Source: Candidatus Nitrosopolaris nunavutensis
GTDB taxonomy: Archaea; Thermoproteota; Nitrososphaeria; Nitrososphaerales; Nitrososphaeraceae
DNA length: 18,886 bases
Direction of reading: 5' to 3'
Assembly (NCBI GenBank): GCA_002501855.1
Contig: DAOM01000321.1
Coordinates: 1-18,886 of the forward strand
The position numbers and the translations under genes were made by a program. The stretch's first letter is position 1. Every line of letters begins with the position of its first letter. The notes under the pieces were generated by a model. That model ran no database searches. It was not told the DNA's origin and worked only from the letters and a program-made list of their open reading frames with translations. Below, piece after piece: positions 1 through 7,785 of this stretch.

Positions 1-203
1 CAAACACAAACTAAGGGGATCAATTACACGACGATTTTGATGTAATATATTGTTATTGATTAATGCATGTCCAATCCCTAAATTGATTATAGCCCCATAT
101 TTACGGCCTTGGGTTCCTCGTTCAATCTAGAGTGCTTGTCTTCATATTCTGCTTGAACTGTGTATTTCCATTGAGATTTAGTATTGCCAAAAAATCCTAG
201 TAG
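1..203 (-). pseudogene. Broken gene fragment running off the left edge
   Basis: On the minus strand, an open frame runs from about 203 down to a TAA at 87-89 and encodes a protein-like segment containing KYTVQAEYEDKHSRLNE. Near position 118-120 a second frame takes over and stays open to base 1, reading RGTQGRKYGAIINLGIGHA. Joining the two needs a single-base shift around the sequence encoding the RLN/RGT junction. No start codon is visible: a TGA sits directly upstream at 204-206. I read this as a decayed or frameshifted gene whose C-terminus lies outside the window. The product is not recognised. One sequencing error could also explain the internal shift, but not the missing start. Confidence 0.4.
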
Positions 204-347
204 TCACTGTTGAGAACGTAAAGAATTAATTGACAGGATAAAGAGATCAAAAAAAGAAATTCGAAATCTAAAAACAAAATTCAAAAATCAATGTTACATT
301 GAGTAAATACTAATAGCTACTTACTGGGCTATTCCAATGAAGAATAA

Positions 348-908
348 TTATACTAAATAATTCGATCGAATAAGAAAATTGGTATTTTGAATTTCACTGT
401 TAATAGAATAGCCATAACCGCAATATGGGCAATAGTCTATAGAAGTTTCAATAGGATAATCTGCATCATCTTTTTGAATTCTATTTAGTTCATCTAACGA
501 ATTGAGATTGAAAACATAATAATCTTGATAATTACTATGGCTTTCGTCACTTTTTCCAGATTTCTCTTTGTGTCCAAAAGACAAAACTATTTTCTTATTA
601 AGCAGGCCGTCTCCTAGGGCAGTACAATGATTAACATCCATTGAATTGATTATTGGATGCACTCTTGTATCAATACCACAATGTATGCAATACCTATAAT
701 CTCTCAAGTCAGATGGAAGATTTGTTTTAAAATGAACATTTTGAATATATACTACAGCTTGGCCTTTGGTATCGCAGTTAATGTAATTCATTTTACTTAA
801 TCTGCGAATGGAATCACAGCAGTAGTAGACCATATGTCTCTGCCATAATATGTTCACGTAAATATTTATGCTTTTGTATATAACGAAATGTTTTTTAAAA
901 TTATTCAC
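348..908 (-). CDS. Hypothetical protein with two CxxC pairs (possible split zinc site)
   Basis: This 186-residue protein is of unknown function. It has two CxxC pairs, Cys74/Cys77 (YCIHCG) and Cys160/Cys163 (YCPYCG), about 83 residues apart. Together they could form one zinc-ribbon-like site, with His94 and Cys95 nearby. No signal peptide or membrane segment is evident. The start used is GTG at 906-908. A TATA-like stretch (CTATAACTA on the minus strand, around 924-932) lies about 20 bases upstream, which fits a leaderless mRNA. Internal ATG codons at residues 26 and 40 are alternatives, and the first 25 residues are less convincing than the rest. It stands alone downstream of the MFS gene on the same strand, separated by 79 bases. 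Confidence 0.6.
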   Translation of the reverse strand: MNNFKKHFVIYKSINIYVNILWQRHMVYYCCDSIRRLSKMNYINCDTKGQAVVYIQNVHFKTNLPSDLRDYRYCIHCGIDTRVHPIINSMDVNHCTALGDGLLNKKIVLSFGHKEKSGKSDESHSNYQDYYVFNLNSLDELNRIQKDDADYPIETSIDYCPYCGYGYSINSEIQNTNFLIRSNYLV

Positions 909-987
909 CTTATTTACGATTAGTTATAGATTAAATTGGAGCCATTCGGAGTAATGCAATATATTATCTAAATTTGGTATAACGACT

Positions 988-2550
988 TTAATTGTTCTTA
1001 ATGTTGTGGTTATCACGTTTATTCCCAGCACTTATGCATACTGGGATTATTGAGATGAGCATGAGCATAGCTGAAAGAAGGAAGACGTAGTGTAATGAGC
1101 TTAGAAAATTATTGATTATTGTGGTAGAATGAAGTAGTGTCATAGTGATCTTGACATTGTTATTATTGCCATTTTGAACTTGGTTCTGATTATTTGTGTT
1201 ATTATTGTTGTTGCTGTTGTTGTTGCTTTTTATACTGTCTTTGGTCGTTATCTCCGTTGTTCCTAAAAAAATAGATTCAATATAATTTAATGGCATAGTA
1301 TGGGACATTATCAAAAATGCCAAGCCTACACTTAATGTACTTCCACTAAGTACGAACATAGTGCTAGTGCCTGCTGCTACCCCCCTTTGATATCGTGGAA
1401 CTGAGTTCATTATTGATGCTCTGTTTGGTGAAGCAAAAATACCCATTCCTGCGCCAATCATTGCTAAAGGTAACAAAGTTTCTATGAAAGTAGATTTAGT
1501 ACCTAGACTTGTAAGCATAAAGAATCCAATTGCAGATATAAAAAGGCCAATAGATGATATTACTCTAGATCCATATCTATCGGATATCCAACCACTAAAC
1601 GGTCCGAAAATAGATAATGCTATGGAAACTGGAAGAAGATAAATGCCTGCATCGAGCGGACTAAGCTTCATAGTGGGTCCTTGAAGATAAAATGTCATGA
1701 TTAAGATAAAGGCGCCCCTTGCTATTGCATTAAAAAATATTGCAATATTCCCGCCTAGGAATGACCTTATTCTAAATAATGATAGATCGATCATCGGTTT
1801 AATTACACTTCTTTCTACAAATACAAACAATCCTATTAGAGATAGTCCTACTATAACAAACAAATACATTCCAAATGGTATGTTATTAAGAATTTGAAAA
1901 GAACCAAATGTTATTCCTACTAAAATAAGTGACAATCCTATAGCTAAAGTAGCATTGCCTATCCAATCTATTTGTTCTTTTTTAATTGTTCCTAATTCAC
2001 GCAACTTTGTATGAGACCAAATAGTTGCGAAAACTCCAATAGGTATATTTATCCAAAATATTGACCTCCATCCAAGATAAGAAGTAAGAAATCCTCCAAA
2101 TATAAGTCCCATTACAGATCCTACTACAATTGATATTTGATTAATCCCAAGTGCTTCTCCTCTTTCATTTTCTGGAAATGCATCAGTAATAATTGCAGCA
2201 CTATTTGAGAAAAGAAAAGCAGCTCCTAATGATTGGACTATTCTAAATAACAGCAGCTGTTCTCCTGTTTGAGAAAGGCTGCATAATGCTGATCCTATTG
2301 TAAAGATAATAAATCCAATATTATATAATTTGACTCTTCCCAACATGTCTGAAAGCCTGCCAAGGTTAAGAAGAATAGATGCAGTCACAAGCGAGTATCC
2401 AAGAACTATCCAAACTAGTGTTAAAAGTGATACGTGGATGTCAGATACAATAGTTGGTAAGGCGATAATAATTATATTTGTATCAAGTGAAGCCATCAAC
2501 GTTCCAATTGTTGTATTACTTAATGCAGTCCATTTGTAATTTATGGTCAA
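988..2550 (-). CDS. MFS exporter, DHA2-like (14-TM) drug:H+ antiporter family
   Basis: This 520-residue integral membrane protein is a major facilitator exporter, probably moving small hydrophobic or toxic compounds outward in exchange for protons. The family match rests on the N-terminal LDTNIIIIALPTI (DHA2 motif D1-like, near residues 22-34), motif A GRLSDMLGRVKL (residues 64-75), and the GxxxGPxxGG-like helix 5 region GSVMGLIFGGFLTSYLGWR (about 144-162). Length and hydrophobic pattern fit 14 helices. The loop before the last helix is unusual: residues about 442-465 are almost all Asn, Gln and Ser, encoded by a GTT/GTG-type trinucleotide tract near 1180-1240. The start is TTG at 2548-2550. 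It is preferred over the later ATG because helix 1 would otherwise be cut. A TATA-like TATATAG lies near 2585-2593. Substrate cannot be told from sequence. Confidence 0.9.
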   Translation of the reverse strand: MTINYKWTALSNTTIGTLMASLDTNIIIIALPTIVSDIHVSLLTLVWIVLGYSLVTASILLNLGRLSDMLGRVKLYNIGFIIFTIGSALCSLSQTGEQLLLFRIVQSLGAAFLFSNSAAIITDAFPENERGEALGINQISIVVGSVMGLIFGGFLTSYLGWRSIFWINIPIGVFATIWSHTKLRELGTIKKEQIDWIGNATLAIGLSLILVGITFGSFQILNNIPFGMYLFVIVGLSLIGLFVFVERSVIKPMIDLSLFRIRSFLGGNIAIFFNAIARGAFILIMTFYLQGPTMKLSPLDAGIYLLPVSIALSIFGPFSGWISDRYGSRVISSIGLFISAIGFFMLTSLGTKSTFIETLLPLAMIGAGMGIFASPNRASIMNSVPRYQRGVAAGTSTMFVLSGSTLSVGLAFLIMSHTMPLNYIESIFLGTTEITTKDSIKSNNNSNNNNNTNNQNQVQNGNNNNVKITMTLLHSTTIINNFLSSLHYVFLLSAMLMLISIIPVCISAGNKRDNHNIKNN

Positions 2551-2610
2551 ATCAATTTACCGTTTTATACCTATTTGCATAATATACTATATAATTCAAA
2601 TAGTGTTTTC

Positions 2611-2868
2611 TTATTTAGATAACAATTCGGATGTTTTCCAACCGTTATTTGCAAACAGATAATTTCTCCTACTCAGTTTAAATGTTTGGTAAATTCTTTG
2701 AATGACGACTAGTATCCCAGTAGTGGAAGGTGATTCTTTGATATGTTCCATCAATTCTTCTAAAAGTATCAATTCAGATGATGATGTTGGTAACCACGCC
2801 GGTATTAGTAATATATCCTTGTATTTTTCAAGGTAGCTCTTAATCTTTTTTTGATTTGTTGCGGAGTA
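2611..2868 (-). pseudogene. Decayed gene fragment, product unknown
   Basis: A minus-strand frame of 85 codons encodes a protein-like sequence containing KSYLEKYKDILLIPAWLPTS and ending at a TAA at 2611-2613. It lacks a start codon in its first half. The same frame continues upstream across one TAG (2869-2871) for another 31 codons (KHLLKKFPKISQVSLSIALA), so an in-frame nonsense change may have split a longer gene. The mixed hydrophobic and charged pattern looks like a soluble alpha/beta or helical domain, but I recognise no family. It lies just upstream of the MFS gene on the same strand. This is a weak call, since an 85-codon open stretch can occur by chance in AT-rich DNA. Confidence 0.3.
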
Positions 2869-3120
2869 CTAGGAGGAGGATAGATCCGCGAGAGCGATTG
2901 AAAGTGATACCTGTGAAATTTTCGGAAATTTCTTAAGGAGATGCTTGGGAACACTAAGCTTTTGCTAGAGCAAGGATACTTGATGATAGATTCTAGGTTT
3001 GAAAAATTAATAACGTCATTGCATACAGCACTGGAGCGTGATTAGCGAACTAGATTTTGCTTTGTAAATCGAACTCTCAAATTTTCAGGTTCTCAACTTA
3101 TAGTCAAATGTGCAATGTCC

Positions 3121-3300
3121 CTCCCTCAATAATATATCCCTGAAGAATTCAGGGCTTTTGATCGAGGCCTTCCAACATCAAAACTGCACGATTTTAGTCC
3201 GTGCGGAAAGACACTTCATTGACACGTAATAACCACATCCGCAACAATTCTCTAGGGCATAAGTGAATTGCTCCAATAGCTTCCTATTTCTCAATATGCT
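3121..3300 (-). pseudogene. Possible relic of a TnpB (IS200/IS605-type) 3' end
   Basis: On the minus strand a short frame reads ENCCGCGYYVSMKCLSART before a TGA at 3178-3180. This resembles the first half of the TnpB zinc ribbon (C-x2-CG ... K-x-L-S-x-R-T), but the second CxxC pair and the DRD/NA motif are missing. Downstream in the same orientation is a perfect 7-bp hairpin with a 3-base loop, of the kind found at IS200/IS605 right ends. Several stops interrupt all frames, so any element is dead. The assignment depends on a short match and could be chance. Confidence 0.22.
3138..3154. repeat. Short perfect hairpin (7-bp stem, GAA loop)
   Basis: The sequence CCCTGAA-GAA-TTCAGGG forms a perfect inverted repeat and is followed on the plus strand by CTTTT. 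It could be the right-end hairpin of a dead IS200/IS605 element, in keeping with the TnpB-like relic next to it, or a short transcription stop signal. The hairpin itself is seen directly. Its role is inference. Confidence 0.4.
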
Positions 3301-3549
3301 GTTGCGATCGGCCTAGCCTGTCGAGAGGCATGATTATTATTCCTTGGTCCACTCTAGACCTCCAGAATGGGACTCGTAAGGTGAACTAGGACGACTCCTA
3401 AGGCACTCGACTTAGTAGGATTCTATATCTATCTAATCCTAACACATTTCCAAGAATCTGGAGGGAGTTATGTTATATAAGAGTCTGTAAACCAACTTCA
3501 ATGGTAATGATAATGGCGTTAGTAACTTCCCAGATAAGGGGATCTGGTC

Positions 3550-4731
3550 ATGTCTTCTAATAATATTGAAAATGTTCTGGTACTCCAAGGCGGGGGATCC
3601 TTAGGTGCATTTGGATGTGGAGTTTTTAAAGCTCTTGCAAATAACAATATAAAAATACATATTGTAGCGGGTACATCGGTTGGTGGCATAAACGCTGCTA
3701 TAATAGCTGGTAGTGTAGATAGAGAGCATCCAGAACGCACGCTAGAAGAGTTTTGGTTAGAACTTGCAGAGAACTCTGTAAATTTGACTCATCCAGTACT
3801 GGACTGGCTATTTGACAAATCTAGAGGGCAACTTATTAGAGCTGCAGAGAATCATTTACCAACCACCGACGAAGTTAATGCACTATTGAACACAATCAGC
3901 TCTATACTTTATGGCAATGATAAGTTCTTCGTCCCCAGATGGAGAGCGGATTATGCTTTAAAGGACCCCCAATATTTCAACCCATCAAGGTGGACATACA
4001 TATATGACCATTCACCTGTGGTAAAAACTCTTGCAAAATATATTGACTATAATAAACTTCAGCCTGATGGTAATCCTAACGCACGTCTAATAATGACTGC
4101 AGTAAATGTCTTAACATCGGAACCATTAACTTTCGATAGCTCTAGGCAGAAAATAACTCCTAAGCATATACTTGCAACTTCTGGTTATCCATCATATAGC
4201 TTTCCCTGGGTTCAAGTAGAAGAAGGTGTATATGCTTGGGATGGCGGTCTATTAAGTAACACACCCTTCGGCGAGGTTATAGATGCCTCACCTGTGATTG
4301 ACAAAAGACTTTTCTTTGTTGAAAACTATCCTAGGAGAACTGATAAGCTACCAGACAACTTGACTGAAGTCTATCATAGAGCTAGGGATATCATGTTTTC
4401 CGATAAATCTCAACACAGCATAAAGATGGCTAAAGTAATAACACGATATCTGAAATATATAGAAGAGCTCTACCAGATAATCGACAAAAATATTGATCCT
4501 GCTAGAATAGATAAAAAACAGCTCGAAAAGATTCATCGTAATTATACTAAAATGAAACGTGAACATGGGGCAGAAATAAAGAGCATATTTCGCATAATTA
4601 GAGATGAGCCTTTACCACGCTTCTATGAGAATACTGATTATTCGATAGAAGCTATAAAGAATTCAATTAAGGAGGGTGAATCAAAGACTAATCAAATATT
4701 GGAAAAAAAGTCATTAATTAATAAGATCTGA
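3550..4731 (+). CDS. Patatin-like phospholipase / acyl hydrolase
   Basis: This 393-residue cytosolic serine acyl hydrolase is predicted to cleave fatty-acyl esters. The patatin fold's signatures are all present: the oxyanion-hole motif QGGGSLGAFG (residues 13-22), the nucleophile elbow GTSVGG with Ser43, and the catalytic DGG with Asp231 followed by LLSNTP. The segment after residue about 245 (RLFFVENYP onward) resembles the C-terminal domain seen in patatin proteins of the DUF3734 type. The last 60 residues are helical and highly charged. Archaeal lipids are ether-linked, so the natural substrate may be a bacterial-type or dietary ester, a storage ester or a thioester; this cannot be read from sequence. 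ATG start with AGGGG eight bases upstream. It is transcribed convergently with the flavoprotein gene. Confidence 0.88.
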   Translation: MSSNNIENVLVLQGGGSLGAFGCGVFKALANNNIKIHIVAGTSVGGINAAIIAGSVDREHPERTLEEFWLELAENSVNLTHPVLDWLFDKSRGQLIRAAENHLPTTDEVNALLNTISSILYGNDKFFVPRWRADYALKDPQYFNPSRWTYIYDHSPVVKTLAKYIDYNKLQPDGNPNARLIMTAVNVLTSEPLTFDSSRQKITPKHILATSGYPSYSFPWVQVEEGVYAWDGGLLSNTPFGEVIDASPVIDKRLFFVENYPRRTDKLPDNLTEVYHRARDIMFSDKSQHSIKMAKVITRYLKYIEELYQIIDKNIDPARIDKKQLEKIHRNYTKMKREHGAEIKSIFRIIRDEPLPRFYENTDYSIEAIKNSIKEGESKTNQILEKKSLINKI

Positions 4732-4902
4732 CTAGAGTCCAAAAGTTCGTACTTACATTGCTCAGGAATATAAGGGCCTGTATTCATGAAGTCGACGTGA
4801 CTCGTATCGTGAGCCGAAGCAAAGAAGTTTGCTATCCACCCATAATGACAACATCTAAAGAGATAATCGAGCCAAGAACAATGTATCAAGCCTTGTAATC
4901 TT

Positions 4903-4947
4903 AGACTATTACACCAATATGCAATATAACTCAGACTATTACACCAA
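4903..4947. repeat. 15-bp direct repeat with 30-bp period
   Basis: AGACTATTACACCAA occurs at 4903-4917 and again, unchanged, at 4933-4947, exactly 30 bases apart. It lies in the 276-base gap between the convergent patatin and flavoprotein genes. No third copy was seen nearby, and the 15 bases between the copies resemble neither copy. Two copies with one spacer do not make a CRISPR array. The rest of the gap (4732-5007) shows no gene I can support. Confidence 0.85.
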
Positions 4948-5007
4948 ATAGGTATAAAAAAGTAGTACATATCTACTAATAAACAGATTTACGAGCGAAC
5001 TATGTGA

Positions 5008-6786
5008 TTATTCGAATTCCCGATGATGCTCTGCTTTGACGTGAGCTTTAAGAAAATCCTTCAAGGGTCCTTTCCCTTCTCTAACTCTCCGTTTAAACAA
5101 TGCTATGCCATTTCCCTTTTGCTTACAATAGATATTTAGTTTCCATTTTTTGTCATCTAGCTTGGGAAAATCCAACCTGTAGTGAGCTCCTCTACTCTCT
5201 TGTCGCATTAAAGCGCTTCTTATTATGGCCTCGCAAACAACTATTGCGGATTTTACTTCCCAAGTTCTAACAACATTCTCATTAATTTTGAATTTTTTCA
5301 GAATATTATCTTTAGAATAAAATTCTTTCTTTAATTTCAAAATCTTTCTCAATCCTTCTTGTAGTTTGCCTGCTTCTCTTATTATTCCTGCGCTATCTTT
5401 CATCAACTTTTCTATTTCAGTGCGAAATTTAATTGGATCCTTGGCGACAAAGATTCCATAATCAAATCCGTTTTGTCTATTAGCGCTCAGTCCTAGTAAT
5501 TGTGGTTTCAAATTCTTTGCTAAGATAGCTGCTGCTCTTCCAACAATTTTTCCGAAAACTACTGTATCCAGTAAGCTATTTCCACCTAAACGATTAGCAC
5601 CATGAATCTGACTTATTACTTCTCCAACAGCAAATAAACCTCTAATCTTCGTTTTACAATCTCTACTTACTTGGACCCCACCCATAGAATAATGCGCTGT
5701 GGGTGCAACCTCCATTTTCTCCTTGGATATGTCGATTCCATCAAGCTGTTTGAACTGTTTGTACATGGTCGGCAGTCTCTCCAAAATTTTTGCCTTTGGT
5801 AGATGGGTTACATCCAACCAAACTCCACCGTGTTTAGTACCCCTACCTGATGCGATTTCATTAAAAATTGCACGTGCTACTACGTCACGTGGTCCTAGCT
5901 CCATTCTTTCGGGATAGTAATCTCTCATGAACCTTTCACCTTTTGAGTTTAGCAAAATACCTCCTTCGCCACGGATTGCTTCAGTAGCCAGAGTACCTAC
6001 TGCTTTCCTTGGCCAGACCATTCCAGTAGGATGAAATTGGACCATCTCTATGTCCACCAAATCGGCACCTGCTTCATATGCAAGAGCTACACCTTCTCCA
6101 TAGTTTTCAAAAATTCTAGAACTACTCACGGCATAGACTCGCGTATATCCACCAGCCGCGAGGATTAATGACTTGCATTCGAACATGGCAATTCTTTTCT
6201 TTTTGACATCTATGCCAGTTGCTCCTTTGATATGTTCTACTGCCACTCTACCTATTTTTCCACTTGCACCACGCGATTTCAATAATTTCGTGATGTAAAC
6301 GTTGTCTACAATTTCGATTTTCCGTCGACGAACTTGATCCATCAATACACTTATTATTTCCTTGCCAGTCCAATCTTCGTAAAACACAGTCCTTCTGTAA
6401 GTATGGGCGCCAAAAAATCGCTGTGTTAACCGGCCATCTCTCTCTCTATGAAATCGAGCACCCCATCCTACTAGTTCATTTATAGCATCAGGTGCATTTT
6501 TACACAGTACTTCTACCTTGTTGTAGTCAGCAAGAAATTCTCCTTCTCTTAGAGTATCAGCTGCATGTATCATCCAATTATCTTCTGGGTCCATAGTAGC
6601 AAGAGCTGCATTAATGCCACCTCTAGCTAATACTGTATGTGGGTCTCCTTTTCTACTCTTGCTTATTATAAGAACATGTGCACCGGCATCATGAGCCTCT
6701 ATTGCAGCTCGAAGACCTGCAGAGCCACCACCTATAATTAGAACATCACATGAGCGGTTAGACTGTTTTTTCATCTTTTCAGTCAT
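5008..6786 (-). CDS. sdhA: Succinate dehydrogenase/fumarate reductase flavoprotein subunit (SdhA/FrdA type)
   Basis: This 592-residue FAD enzyme interconverts succinate and fumarate in the citric acid cycle, normally with iron-sulphur and membrane-anchor subunits. It carries the dinucleotide-binding motif IIGGGSAG (residues 17-24), His50 in PHTVLARGGINA at the position of the covalent FAD histidine, QFHPTG (His252), the catalytic RGEGG (Arg272), HYSMGGV (His365) and GANRLGGNSLL (Arg399). The C-terminal domain has ESRGAHYRLDFP. L-aspartate oxidase (NadB) is the main alternative, but NadB normally lacks the FAD-linking histidine. The start is the first ATG, because a TATA box lies 20-27 bases upstream and implies a leaderless mRNA. 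No sdhB, sdhC or sdhD gene is present in the window, which is odd for a complex subunit. Confidence 0.88.
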   Translation of the reverse strand: MTEKMKKQSNRSCDVLIIGGGSAGLRAAIEAHDAGAHVLIISKSRKGDPHTVLARGGINAALATMDPEDNWMIHAADTLREGEFLADYNKVEVLCKNAPDAINELVGWGARFHRERDGRLTQRFFGAHTYRRTVFYEDWTGKEIISVLMDQVRRRKIEIVDNVYITKLLKSRGASGKIGRVAVEHIKGATGIDVKKKRIAMFECKSLILAAGGYTRVYAVSSSRIFENYGEGVALAYEAGADLVDIEMVQFHPTGMVWPRKAVGTLATEAIRGEGGILLNSKGERFMRDYYPERMELGPRDVVARAIFNEIASGRGTKHGGVWLDVTHLPKAKILERLPTMYKQFKQLDGIDISKEKMEVAPTAHYSMGGVQVSRDCKTKIRGLFAVGEVISQIHGANRLGGNSLLDTVVFGKIVGRAAAILAKNLKPQLLGLSANRQNGFDYGIFVAKDPIKFRTEIEKLMKDSAGIIREAGKLQEGLRKILKLKKEFYSKDNILKKFKINENVVRTWEVKSAIVVCEAIIRSALMRQESRGAHYRLDFPKLDDKKWKLNIYCKQKGNGIALFKRRVREGKGPLKDFLKAHVKAEHHREFE

Positions 6787-6805
6787 TTAGGTATCTCTGG
6801 TAACT

Positions 6806-6813
6806 AATATTTA
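6806..6813 (-). promoter_or_regulatory. TATA box for the flavoprotein gene
   Basis: On the minus strand TAAATATT lies about 20-27 bases upstream of the flavoprotein ATG. Archaeal transcription normally starts about 25 bases from the TATA centre. The predicted start site therefore falls at or next to the start codon, giving a leaderless transcript. Confidence 0.55.
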
Positions 6814-6906
6814 ACACATCAGGAAAACCGCCTTTTCTAGAATTGCCTACTAGCAGTATGTTATGTTTATGTTTAGGGCGTCTCCACTTCTTACTAAACA
6901 CTGCTA

Positions 6907-7014
6907 TTATGAATGAAACCCTTTCCAAAGCTTCTTTAAAACTTCAATTCCAGCAAAACCACTACTCGAAATTGCGTATGTGTCGAAGAACGGTTTAAGG
7001 TTATCCTGTACCAT
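6907..7014 (-). CDS. Small 35-aa frame, possibly a gene remnant
   Basis: A minus-strand ATG frame of 35 residues begins MVQDNLKPFFDTYAISSSG and ends KKLWKGFHS. The reading frame is open for another nine codons upstream of the ATG (KKDLIICQD before it). Its composition is protein-like, with amphipathic and aromatic residues in an ordered pattern. No TATA box sits at leaderless distance, so it is more likely the C-terminal end of a decayed gene than a functional small protein. The family is not recognised. It lies upstream of the flavoprotein gene on the same strand. Confidence 0.3.
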   Translation of the reverse strand: MVQDNLKPFFDTYAISSSGFAGIEVLKKLWKGFHS

Positions 7015-7106
7015 GTCTTGACAAATGATCAAATCTTTCTTGTGTGTCTATGTTTGATTGTTTGTTATATTGCCTACATGGTGTTGGTGGACAAGCAGGT
7101 CAGAAT

Positions 7107-7556
7107 CTAATTGACTTGATATTGACAAACTTCAGCATTCAATATCGTGACGGTAGGATTTAATCCAACCAAATTAGTTGGAATAGTAGAATTTTGCAGC
7201 TGTGAGGGTAAGGATATTCCGCTGCCAGCAAGAGAATCCTTAGCATTATTTATTACCTCTACATTAGGTATATGATAGTTTTATTGTAAAATTGTATTAC
7301 AAACCCTACTTGTAAAAACGATATGAATAAATATATCACTCCATTTTCGGAAACGATTTGTATATCATAGGCAGTCTTAAGGATAGCCATTAACTCTTGC
7401 TGATTATGAATCTCATTCTCGTCAGCTACGATAGCGCATGTTCATTTTCTGAAACTAGACTAGTACCCTCTATTCCTTTTTCTTCCTGTTTGATTTCTTG
7501 AGGATACTGGGCAAGTATATCTCCTCCACAAGTCTATTCAGGGATCTCCCATATTT
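7107..7556 (-). pseudogene. Series of decayed coding fragments
   Basis: Three protein-like minus-strand frames follow one another without starts. The first, 7470-7556, reads RSLNRLVEEIYLPSILKK. The second, 7259-7441, reads VADENEIHNQQELMAILKTA and then a hydrophobic tail. The third, 7107-7280, contains NNAKDSLAGSGISLPSQLQ and ends NAEVCQYQVN before TAG. The last has the polar, Gly/Ser/Pro-rich look of a secreted or surface protein's C-terminus. They may be parts of one or more genes broken by frameshifts. None is recognised. Together with the 35-aa frame below and the AbrB-like relic above, they fill most of the 1-kb gap between the flavoprotein and hydrolase genes. Confidence 0.33.
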
Positions 7557-7595
7557 TTAGCACATTTTTATTACAATTTCCTAGGTCCTGTAGTA

Positions 7596-7770
7596 ATGTA
7601 TGTGATACAAACGTCGAAAAAGAAAAAGCGAGACAAAACGAGATAAGACGAGTTCATGTATTGACAGGGTGACGGAAACTTCATGTTTGTCTTACCGAAG
7701 GCTTTCGCGATTGAACAGGGCATAGGCAAGTACCGGAAGCTCGGTAGCAAACATATTAAGCACAGTATGC
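7596..7770 (+). pseudogene. Frameshifted SpoVT/AbrB-like small DNA-binding protein relic
   Basis: From ATG 7596 the sequence reads MYVIQTSKKKKRDK, but reaches a stop soon after. Other frames continue with NEIRRVHVLTG and then DGNFMFVLPKAFAIEQGIGK. The last two segments can be joined by removing one base near the GGG-T-GAC junction. The joined segment resembles the SpoVT/AbrB fold pattern (a beta strand, then VLPKAFA-x-x-x-GI). Such domains occur in antitoxins and transcription regulators. A TATA-like TTTTTATTA at 7563-7571 places the predicted transcript start next to the ATG. At least two frame disruptions make it a pseudogene. The family match is short and tentative. Confidence 0.33.
7754..7759 (+). 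promoter_or_regulatory. TATA-like element for the alpha/beta hydrolase
   Basis: TATTAA within ACATATTAAG lies about 30 bases before the ATG at 7786. The predicted transcript start is near 7781, giving a leader of only a few bases. It supports one of the two closely spaced ATG codons at 7786 or 7792 as the start. Confidence 0.4.
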
Positions 7771-7785
7771 TAATTTTGACGTTCA

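Larger units (their letters stand above)
2965..3549. other. Intergenic stretch with possible IS relic and patatin promoter
   Basis: No intact gene is visible in this stretch. It contains the possible TnpB relic and hairpin listed separately, a locally higher GC content around 3300-3420, and a TATA-like GTTATATAAG at 3472-3481. From that TATA box a transcript for the patatin gene would start near 3500, giving about 50 bases of leader. The leader ends in AGGGG at 3537-3541, eight bases before the ATG, which could act as a ribosome binding site. Confidence 0.4.

Noticed and set aside
3060..3115. tRNA-like ATCGAACTCTC stretch
   Set aside because: No acceptor stem, D-arm or standard T-loop could be built around it.
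4903..4947. Possible two-repeat CRISPR
   Set aside because: The repeat is only 15 bases with a single 15-base spacer, with no leader and no cas genes. A true array has repeats of about 24-37 bases.
4692..4970. Minus-strand 92-codon frame with many Cys and Trp residues
   Set aside because: It overlaps the 3' end of the patatin gene, has no promoter, contains the direct repeat, and its composition looks like antisense of AT-rich non-coding DNA.
5008..6786. L-aspartate oxidase (NadB) as first choice for the flavoprotein
   Set aside because: The histidine at the covalent-FAD position (PHTVLARGG) favours the SdhA/FrdA type. NadB is kept only as an alternative.
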